From Verrucomicrobiota bacterium (GTDB lineage Bacteria; Verrucomicrobiota; Kiritimatiellia; B70-G9), in the NCBI GenBank assembly GCA_003641465.1, contig QNAJ01000084.1, positions 1 through 6,561 on the forward strand: a DNA stretch of 6,561 nucleotides, read 5' to 3'. The translations under genes and the position numbers were made by a program. Under the pieces are notes generated by a model. It was not told the DNA's origin. It saw only the letters and a list, made by a program, of their open reading frames with translations, and ran no database searches. How positions within the stretch are numbered: position 1 is the stretch's first letter; each line of letters begins with the position of its first letter. Shown here piece by piece: positions 1 through 4,180 of this stretch.

Positions 1-21
1 AACTCGATTGGAAGCCGACAT
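1..21 (-). CDS. Start of a fourth downstream gene (7 codons visible)
   Basis: An ATG at 21-19 begins MSASNRV and runs off the left edge of the window. An SD of GGAGG type at 34-30 sits 8 bases upstream, the same geometry as the first two hsp20 genes of the operon to its right. That is the only evidence for this start. No function can be read from seven residues. The gene lies on the same strand, 62 bases after the last hsp20 stop, with a strong hairpin in between. It could be the fourth gene of the operon with reduced expression, or the first gene of a separate unit. Confidence 0.5.
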
Positions 22-29
22 TGGTATCA

Positions 30-34
30 CCTCC
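30..34 (-). promoter_or_regulatory. Shine-Dalgarno site for the gene starting at 21
   Basis: On the minus strand this reads GGGAGGTGAT, an extended match to the anti-SD. An 8-base gap separates GGAGG from the ATG at 21. It is the main support for a gene entering from the left edge. Confidence 0.5.
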
Positions 35-44
35 CGGATTGCCA

Positions 45-72
45 GGAGGGCGGGCGCTGACGCCCGCCCTCC
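45..72 (-). terminator. 12-bp GC hairpin after the hsp20 operon, no U-tract
   Basis: Positions 45-56 and 61-72 are perfect reverse complements, giving a 12-bp almost pure GC stem with a four-base loop. It begins 11 bases after the stop of the last hsp20 gene. Its position fits a transcription terminator or a stabilising 3' hairpin. Downstream in the transcribed direction the sequence is TGGCAATCC rather than a run of T, so it is not a canonical intrinsic terminator. It may cause partial termination, protect the operon mRNA from 3' exonucleases, or attenuate the next gene, whose SD begins about 10 bases beyond the stem. Confidence 0.6.
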
Positions 73-83
73 GAGAAAATCAA

Positions 84-599
84 TCAACCTGTTTTGACGG
101 GAATCCTTTTCCCGCTGCGCGCCTCCTGGCCCGTCTTCGGGATCCTGACTGTCAGGACCCCGTTACGGAAACGGGCGGTTATCCCCCCGGCATCAATATT
201 GCCGGGCAGGGGTATGGCCCGCTCGAATGAGCCATAGGCGCGCTCCATGAGATAGTAGTCACGGCGGCGATCCTCGCGCTCCTCCTTCTTTTCGCCCCGA
301 ATGGTAAGCACGTTTTCGTCCAGAGTCACCTCAATATCCTTCTCGTCGAGACCCGGCAGATCGGCCTTTACTTCGATTTCCTGGTCGGTTTCGGATACGT
401 CTACATTCGGCACCATTACGCCCCATGTGCGGCCCCGCCTCCGCAGCGAGGGCCAGCGCAAAGACGGGCCGAAGTCTTCCAGGAACTCGTCGAACAGACG
501 ATCGATCTCCCGTTGCAGCGAGAGGAACGGATTACCTCCCCTGCTCCAGGCAAGCTCGGATTGCCGCCGTCTGCGCCATGGAACCAATTCGAATGCCAT
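84..599 (-). CDS. Hsp20/alpha-crystallin small heat-shock protein (third in operon)
   Basis: A 171-residue cytoplasmic small heat-shock protein, a family of ATP-independent holdases that bind unfolding proteins for later refolding by the DnaK/ClpB system. Residues 1-60 form a long N-terminal arm that is Arg/Trp-rich and contains an LQREIDRLFDEFL helix typical of class A bacterial Hsp20s. The alpha-crystallin domain spans about 62-158, with DLPGLDEKDI near 80-89 and the hallmark FRNGVLTVRIPK at 144-155. The C-terminal IPV anchor (I-x-I/V motif) is at 166-168 and normally docks onto a neighbouring dimer during oligomer assembly. The ATG at 599 is set by a near-perfect AAAGGAGGTGAT SD at 616-605. 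It starts 40 bases after the preceding hsp20 stop and is the last gene before the hairpin at 45-72. Its full N-terminal arm and length distinguish it from the shorter middle paralogue. Confidence 0.95.
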   Translation of the reverse strand: MAFELVPWRRRRQSELAWSRGGNPFLSLQREIDRLFDEFLEDFGPSLRWPSLRRRGRTWGVMVPNVDVSETDQEIEVKADLPGLDEKDIEVTLDENVLTIRGEKKEEREDRRRDYYLMERAYGSFERAIPLPGNIDAGGITARFRNGVLTVRIPKTGQEARSGKRIPVKTG

Positions 600-639
600 C
601 GCCGATCACCTCCTTTCTGTGACTCTGTGACCGCACACA

Positions 640-1023
640 TTATTCAGCCTTTACCGGGATCTTCCGCGGCCGGGCCGTCTCAGTCTTGGGAATGGTCACC
701 GTGAGAACGCCGTTCCTGAGAGTCGCTTCAATCTTTCCGGTGTCACAATCAGTTGCCAGCCGGAAAGATCGCTGGTACCGGCAGGGCTCCCATTCCTCGA
801 CCAAGAGTCGGCCCTGGGCCTCGTGCGGTTCCCGCCGCACCCCGCTGATCCTGAGCACGCCCTCTTCCAGACTCAGCTCGAGATCAGACTCCGCCACACC
901 CGGCAGGTCTATCAGCACGGCGTAGTGATCCGGGGTTTCATATACATCGGCGGGTGGCACGTATACCGGAAGATCCTCAACTCGGGCCACCTTCTCCTCC
1001 TTACGGCTCACTTCGGTCGTCAT
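640..1023 (-). CDS. Hsp20/alpha-crystallin small heat-shock protein (second in operon, short N-arm)
   Basis: A 127-residue Hsp20-family holdase. The alpha-crystallin domain fills residues about 22-112, with DVYETPDHYAVLIDLPGV in the first strands and the NGVLTVTIPK hallmark at 104-113. The C-terminal IPV motif is at 122-124, and the tail PRKIPVKAE is identical to that of the first hsp20. The N-terminal arm is only about 20 residues, charged and without the aromatic LF helix seen in its two neighbours. Since that arm governs oligomer size and substrate binding, this subunit may act mainly within hetero-oligomers (inference). The ATG at 1023 is chosen over an in-frame GTG at 1032 because the GTG lies inside the AGGAGG SD (1037-1032), which is 8 bases from the ATG. 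It starts 19 bases after the first hsp20 gene. Confidence 0.95.
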   Translation of the reverse strand: MTTEVSRKEEKVARVEDLPVYVPPADVYETPDHYAVLIDLPGVAESDLELSLEEGVLRISGVRREPHEAQGRLLVEEWEPCRYQRSFRLATDCDTGKIEATLRNGVLTVTIPKTETARPRKIPVKAE

Positions 1024-1031
1024 CGGAACCA

Positions 1032-1037
1032 CCTCCT
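1032..1037 (-). promoter_or_regulatory. Shine-Dalgarno site fixing the start of the second hsp20
   Basis: AGGAGG, with an 8-base spacer to the ATG at 1023. It overlaps the in-frame GTG at 1032-1030, which rules that GTG out as the start. Confidence 0.85.
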
Positions 1038-1042
1038 TCCCG

Positions 1043-1477
1043 TCACTCCGCCTTTACCGGGATTTTGCGCGGTTTGGACTTCTCGTGGCGCGGCAGACGT
1101 ATGCTCAATACTCCATCGCGATAGTGAGACTCAACCCGTTCGGCATCCACCTCGTAGGGCAGCAGAATGGTACGCTCGAACCGGCCGTGTCCGCGCTCCC
1201 GGAAGAGATAGCGGCTGTCCTTGGGCAGCTCCGGTTCGCGGCGCTCACCGCGTATGGTGAGGGTCTGATCGGACACCTCAACATCGATTTTCCCAGGATC
1301 CACACCGGGAAGATCCGCCGTGACGACGACCTCATCATCGGATCCGCTCACATTCACCGCCGGAAACTCCGGGCCCCGATCCAGCAGACCCCGGAAAAGG
1401 CGGTTAGTCTCCTGTCGCAGCCTTTCCAACTGCTGCCACGGATCCACCAGCCAATCGAGCTCATCCAACCAGGTCAT
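1043..1477 (-). CDS. Hsp20/alpha-crystallin small heat-shock protein (first in operon)
   Basis: A 144-residue Hsp20-family holdase and the first gene of the three-gene chaperone operon. The N-terminal arm (about 1-38) holds WQQLERLRQETNRLF, the amphipathic helix usual in bacterial class A members. The alpha-crystallin domain spans about 38-132, with VTADLPGVDPGKIDV near 52-66 and the hallmark RDGVLSIRLP at 120-129. The C-terminal IPV anchor is at 139-141. The start is the ATG at 1477: the AGGAGG SD at 1491-1486 is 8 bases away, whereas the in-frame GTG at 1486 overlaps the SD. The gene lies about 28 bases downstream of the start point predicted for a sigma-54-type promoter. The similarity among the three proteins is confined to the core domain and tail, so they are diverged paralogues, not a recent duplication. 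Confidence 0.95.
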   Translation of the reverse strand: MTWLDELDWLVDPWQQLERLRQETNRLFRGLLDRGPEFPAVNVSGSDDEVVVTADLPGVDPGKIDVEVSDQTLTIRGERREPELPKDSRYLFRERGHGRFERTILLPYEVDAERVESHYRDGVLSIRLPRHEKSKPRKIPVKAE

Positions 1478-1485
1478 ATGCCTCA

Positions 1486-1491
1486 CCTCCT
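1486..1491 (-). promoter_or_regulatory. Shine-Dalgarno site fixing the start of the first hsp20
   Basis: GAAAGGAGGTG on the minus strand, with AGGAGG 8 bases upstream of the ATG at 1477. The upstream in-frame GTG at 1486-1484 touches the SD and is unlikely to be used. Confidence 0.85.
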
Positions 1492-1515
1492 TTCCCTTGC
1501 TGCGGCTATTTTCTT

Positions 1516-1531
1516 AGCAGAGAGCGTGCCA
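1516..1531 (-). promoter_or_regulatory. Sigma-54 (RpoN) -24/-12 promoter of the hsp20 operon
   Basis: The minus strand reads TGGCACGCTCTCTGCT, preceded by C. The sigma-54 consensus is YTGGCACGRNNNTTGCW. The -24 half TGGCACG is complete. The -12 half is CTGCT, with one mismatch, and the R position is a C. The invariant GG (1530-1529) and GC (1518-1517) have the obligatory 10-base gap. The predicted transcription start is near 1505, giving a 28-base leader that contains the hsp20 SD. Established precedent: E. coli ibpB, also an Hsp20 gene, has a sigma-54 promoter beside its sigma-32 control. Such promoters need an AAA+ activator bound upstream. Confidence 0.7.
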
Positions 1532-1596
1532 GGGGCCATACGGTTCCTAAGTTCTTGGTTAAGAAGGAATTACAATGAAGCGAGCGGCTTCGGCGG

Positions 1597-1654
1597 TGTG
1601 TCATGCTGTCGCTAATCCGGCAACAAGACGGGAGACCAGAGTCACGATGACACA
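1597..1654. promoter_or_regulatory. Candidate upstream activator sites: inverted TGTGTCAT pair
   Basis: TGTGTCAT at 1597-1604 (plus strand) recurs as its exact reverse complement at 1647-1654, with centres 50 bases apart. The match continues beyond the 8-mer as TGTGTCATNNTGNC in both copies. Relative to the start predicted from the sigma-54 promoter, the arms lie at about -92 to -99 and -142 to -149, the usual range for binding sites of sigma-54 enhancer proteins. The activator is unknown. The same repeat could instead form a long-loop hairpin in the 3' tail of the upstream protease mRNA. Confidence 0.4.
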
Positions 1655-1680
1655 GCGGCAGGTTGGCTGTGCTGCGGCGT

Positions 1681-2520
1681 CTATGAGGCATGATTTGCCC
1701 GGGGAGGTGGTTGCAGTGGTTGCGGAGTGAATTCCACCGCGGGCGACTGGCGGACCGGTTGGGGATAGAGATTCATCAGCTTGTAGTATTCGGGCGGAAG
1801 GTCGGTGGACACGTTCAGACCCAACGCACGCGCCTCGTCGGCAGTTATGGGGTAGTCGTGGGTCCATCTGCCGCTGGCCAGCTCCTGGGCGATGTGCGCC
1901 GCCTGCTCATCGGAAAGACGGCCGGCAAGCAGTTCGCGGACCACGGAATTCAACTGATCGAGTGCCTTACGGGCAAGATCGGCGCGGATCAGGGTTTCAT
2001 CCGAAACGCGGTTGATGTCCTTCTGGGAGAGAACCTTGAGAACCGAAGCGGCGGGATAGCTACCGAGTTGCGGATCCACCGGTCCGAGGACCGCATTGGG
2101 ATCCATGACGATCTCGTGGGCCGCCAGAGCAATGAGTGTGCCGCCGCTCATTGCGTAGTGTGGCACGATAACGCGGGTACGTGAAGGGTGCCTTTTCAGA
2201 GCGCGGGCGATCTGGACGGAGGCCAGAACCAGCCCGCCGGGCGTATGCAGTACAAGATCTATGGGGACGTTTTTGTCTGTGAGCCTGATAGCACGTATGA
2301 CGGCTTCAGAGTCGTGGACGTCAATAAAGCGCATTATGGGAAATCCCAGCAGGCTCATGGTTTCCTGGCGGTGGATAAGAGTGATGACGCGGCATTTGTA
2401 GGCTTTTTCGATCTGCTGGAGCAGGCGCAGGCGTGCGGCTTCCAGCATGCGTCGCTGGAAGACGGGCTGCAGGGCGCTGATGATGAAGAACAGCCAGAAA
2501 AGATCGAACATGCCGTTCAT
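1681..2520 (-). CDS. Membrane-anchored ClpP/SppA-fold serine protease (SDH_sah type)
   Basis: A 279-residue serine protease of the crotonase/ClpP fold, like the family annotated as serine dehydrogenase proteinase (SDH_sah), related to SppA and NfeD-type membrane proteases. Residues 5-20 form one hydrophobic N-terminal segment (FDLFWLFFIISALQPV), implying membrane anchorage. The core follows: LVLHTPGG at 89-96 (oxyanion region), then HYAMSGGT with the probable nucleophile Ser125, then GPVDPQLG at 146-153. The catalytic His that ClpP has after its nucleophile is not apparent where expected, so a Ser-Lys dyad as in SppA/NfeD homologues is more likely. Lys185 in DLARKALDQ is a candidate (inference). 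The C-terminus (about 252-279) is Pro/Gln-rich and probably disordered. The start ATG at 2520 follows a GGAGGT SD with an 8-base gap. The gene begins 27 bases after the rhomboid stop, so the two are probably co-transcribed for membrane-protein turnover. Confidence 0.85.
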   Translation of the reverse strand: MNGMFDLFWLFFIISALQPVFQRRMLEAARLRLLQQIEKAYKCRVITLIHRQETMSLLGFPIMRFIDVHDSEAVIRAIRLTDKNVPIDLVLHTPGGLVLASVQIARALKRHPSRTRVIVPHYAMSGGTLIALAAHEIVMDPNAVLGPVDPQLGSYPAASVLKVLSQKDINRVSDETLIRADLARKALDQLNSVVRELLAGRLSDEQAAHIAQELASGRWTHDYPITADEARALGLNVSTDLPPEYYKLMNLYPQPVRQSPAVEFTPQPLQPPPRANHAS

Positions 2521-2547
2521 TTTTCGCTACCTCCGGAACTCTGAATC

Positions 2548-3264
2548 TTACCACGGAAAATATTCATCTGCGAAGCATCTTTTCTTACGCCGGCGGTCAC
2601 AGGCCAAGGGGGCCAGAATCATGCCGGCGGCGAATCCGCCCACATGAGCCCAGAAAGCCACGCCGGAGGCGTTATAGCCGGTAAGCAGACTGAAGGTGCC
2701 GCTGGCAAGCTGTGTCCATGCCCAGACAAGGATGTAAAGCGCGGCCGGCAGTTCGAAGAAGAAGGGATAGAAGAAGATGGGAACCATTACGATCATGCGG
2801 GCAAAGGGAAAGAAAAGGAAATAGGCCCCCATCACACCGGCGATGGCGCCGCTCGCCCCGACGGCGGGAATGCTGCTGCGGGGACTGAGCAGAACGTGTG
2901 TGAGCATGGCCGTGATTCCGCAAACAACATAGAAAATAATGAACCGGACGTGCCCCAGACGGTCTTCCACATTGTCTCCGAAGAGCCACAGAGCCCACAT
3001 GTTGCTGATGATATGGAGCCAACCGCCGTGTATGAACATGGAGGTAAAGAGGGTCAGCAGAGGGATGGGCTGCAGGCCGGCTGCTGCCGCGAGTTCGGGT
3101 CGCAGGAAGGCGGCGGGAATGACCCCCCAGCGATGGATGAAGCGCTGAAGGAGCACTGGATGAAGCCCGACCTCATGCATGAACACGAGGACATTTGTGG
3201 CGATAATGGCGTATACCACCCAAGGATCCCGCCGGGCGGGAACATCATCTCTAATGGGTATCAT
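2548..3264 (-). CDS. Rhomboid-family intramembrane serine protease
   Basis: A 238-residue polytopic inner-membrane protease of the rhomboid family, which cuts transmembrane segments using a Ser-His dyad buried in the bilayer. Visible motifs, in order: an N-terminal helix WVVYAIIATNVLVFMHEV (15-32), an insertion containing amphipathic and loop sequence (33-68), HGGWLHIISNMWALWLFG (79-96) with the conserved His and Asn88, GASGAIAGVMGAY with nucleophile Ser138, and AFWAHVGGFAAG with His207. Roughly six hydrophobic segments are apparent. The C-terminus ends in a basic stretch CDRRRKKRC, probably cytoplasmic. All core catalytic residues are intact. The ATG at 3264 has a GGAAGGA SD just upstream, and only 20 bases separate it from the 3' end of the tRNA-Pro gene, so no room exists for a separate promoter between them. 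It is followed closely by the SDH_sah-type protease. Confidence 0.95.
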   Translation of the reverse strand: MIPIRDDVPARRDPWVVYAIIATNVLVFMHEVGLHPVLLQRFIHRWGVIPAAFLRPELAAAAGLQPIPLLTLFTSMFIHGGWLHIISNMWALWLFGDNVEDRLGHVRFIIFYVVCGITAMLTHVLLSPRSSIPAVGASGAIAGVMGAYFLFFPFARMIVMVPIFFYPFFFELPAALYILVWAWTQLASGTFSLLTGYNASGVAFWAHVGGFAAGMILAPLACDRRRKKRCFADEYFPW

Positions 3265-3284
3265 CTAATTCCTTCCGGAATCCA

Positions 3285-3361
3285 TGGTCGGGGCGGCGGG
3301 ATTTGAACCCGCGACCTTTTGGTCCCGAACCAAACGCGCTACCAGGCTGCGCTACGCCCCG
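3285..3361 (-). tRNA. tRNA-Pro (anticodon CGG), CCA encoded
   Basis: A complete 77-base cloverleaf. The acceptor arm is CGGGGCG paired with CGCCCCG. The D-arm has GCGC/GCGC around AGCCTGGTA. The anticodon stem TTTGG/CCAAA encloses the loop TTCGGGA, giving anticodon CGG, which reads the proline codon CCG. The T-arm is GCGGG/CCCGC around TTCAAAT. The discriminator is A and the genome encodes CCA at 3287-3285. The D-arm and anticodon loop match the known pattern of E. coli tRNA-Pro(CGG). It sits 90 bases after the exonuclease gene and 20 bases before the rhomboid gene, on the same strand as both. Confidence 0.97.
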
Positions 3362-3367
3362 CACGCG

Positions 3368-3382
3368 GCCCCATGCAGGGGC
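3368..3382 (-). other. Small GC hairpin in the tRNA-Pro 5' leader
   Basis: GCCCC and GGGGC pair around a five-base loop, 6 bases upstream of the mature tRNA 5' end. No T-run follows, so it is not a terminator. It may help position 5' processing, or it may simply be chance in a GC-rich leader. Confidence 0.3.
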
Positions 3383-3394
3383 ACCGCTGGCTTA

Positions 3395-3422
3395 ACTCTA
3401 CGGCATGAAACTGCTTCTGCAA
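3395..3422 (-). promoter_or_regulatory. Weak sigma-70-like promoter candidate for tRNA-Pro
   Basis: On the minus strand, TTGCAG (3422-3417) and TAGAGT (3400-3395) are separated by 16 bases. The matches to TTGACA and TATAAT are 3/6 and 4/6. Start would fall near 3388, about 27 bases before the tRNA. It is the best candidate I saw in the 90-base gap after the exonuclease gene, but it is weak, so read-through from the exonuclease unit is also possible. Confidence 0.3.
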
Positions 3423-3451
3423 GCGAAAAGGGCCTGCCAGCCGACACATGG

Positions 3452-4168
3452 CTATTGGGGCGAGATCCAGAGAACACGCTCTCCGGCATCCGAAAGGAGA
3501 TCCCGAAGTGATTCCAACTGACCAGCGGAATATTGCCGGAATATGAGCGCCACATAATAGGCATCATTCCCGGCCCGATGGAAGCGGCCGTGCGGCAGGC
3601 GCAGCCATTTCACCAGAGAGGGCAGTGAATGAGAGGGGCTGGCCGGATACCACGTGCGGAAGATACGCAGTGTGTCCAGAACCGGCAAAGATGGAGAGGT
3701 CAACCCCGCGCGTTGAAGCTCAGCATTGATGAAGCTAACGTCAAAACCGGCGTTGTGGGCCAGAAGTAACGTTCCCTTACAGAACTGCAGGAAACAGGGA
3801 TAGACTTCTCCGAACACCGGAGCATTTCTCACCATCTCGTCTGTAATCCCATGGACAGACTTCAGGTATCGTGGAATGTGGCGGCATGGATTGATAAGCC
3901 AGTTGGTGGCGACGATCTCACCACCCAGAGTGAACCGCACCGCTCCGATTTCAACAATGCGATCGCCGTGGGGATCGAAGCCGGTGGTCTCAGTATCAAA
4001 TGCAGTAAATGTCAGACGGTTTACCTTCTCTGTAGCGGGATAGGGAAACTCCGGAAATGCAGGCGCGGCGATACCCGGCCGAACGCTCCCCAGCAGAAGC
4101 GCTAATGCGAACATACGAGCGCCAGCTTCCAGACCGAGGGGCGCCGGGCTGTGCATCAACGGTTTCAC
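3452..4168 (-). CDS. DEDDh 3'-5' exonuclease (DNA Pol III epsilon-like) with signal-like N-terminus
   Basis: A 238-residue exonuclease of the DnaQ/epsilon DEDDh superfamily, which removes 3' nucleotides using two metal ions. All five catalytic residues are visible: Asp58 and Glu60 in FDTETTG, Asp143 in AHNAGFDVSFINAEL, and His197 with Asp202 in HRAGNDA. Conserved flanking pieces are RIVEIGAVRF, VHGITDEMV and VLDTLRIFR. The domain starts only at about residue 50. Before it is a hydrophobic stretch MFALALLLGSV (19-29) followed by RPGIAAPA, resembling a secretion signal. Such an extension is not typical of epsilon-type exonucleases, though the hydrophobic core is short. The start is GTG 4168: AAGGAG at 4180-4175 is 6 bases upstream, whereas an in-frame GTG at 4189 lies before the SD. 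That SD overlaps the stop codon of the upstream lipoprotein gene, so translation is probably coupled. Small DnaQ-like exonucleases may act in repair or RNA decay; the substrate is unknown. Confidence 0.9.
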   Translation of the reverse strand: MKPLMHSPAPLGLEAGARMFALALLLGSVRPGIAAPAFPEFPYPATEKVNRLTFTAFDTETTGFDPHGDRIVEIGAVRFTLGGEIVATNWLINPCRHIPRYLKSVHGITDEMVRNAPVFGEVYPCFLQFCKGTLLLAHNAGFDVSFINAELQRAGLTSPSLPVLDTLRIFRTWYPASPSHSLPSLVKWLRLPHGRFHRAGNDAYYVALIFRQYSAGQLESLRDLLSDAGERVLWISPQ

Positions 4169-4174
4169 CGATAT

Positions 4175-4180
4175 CTCCTT
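4175..4180 (-). promoter_or_regulatory. Shine-Dalgarno site overlapping the upstream stop codon
   Basis: TAAGGAG: the TAA of the glycoside-hydrolase-like gene (4181-4179) shares bases with the AAGGAG SD that serves the GTG at 4168. This arrangement is typical of translational reinitiation or coupling. It also decides the exonuclease start. Confidence 0.75.

Noticed and set aside
1545..1569. Inverted repeat TTCTT-GGTT-AAGAA as an operator
   Set aside because: Only 5 bp per arm in an AT-rich patch upstream of the sigma-54 promoter. It is too short to separate from chance, although a DNA-bending role is conceivable.
1085..1615. Plus-strand open frame of 176 codons
   Set aside because: It runs antisense through the first hsp20 gene, whose domain motifs and SD are unambiguous, and across its promoter. 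It has no recognisable domain of its own and mirrors the codon pattern of the real gene.
1487..1680. Sigma-32 or CIRCE heat-shock element for the hsp20 operon
   Set aside because: CTTAGGA and CCCCTGG occur on the minus strand but only about 9 bases apart, too close for sigma-32. No TTAGCACTC-N9-GAGTGCTAA repeat is present.
2644..3306. Plus-strand open frame of 220 codons
   Set aside because: It is antisense to the rhomboid gene and enters the tRNA. Its product is a low-complexity Gly/Glu/His-rich sequence with no domain, as expected from the complement of a hydrophobic membrane protein.
3420..3451. Intrinsic terminator after the exonuclease gene
   Set aside because: A CTTTT follows GGCTGGCAGGCC, but the possible stem is only 3 bp, too weak to call.
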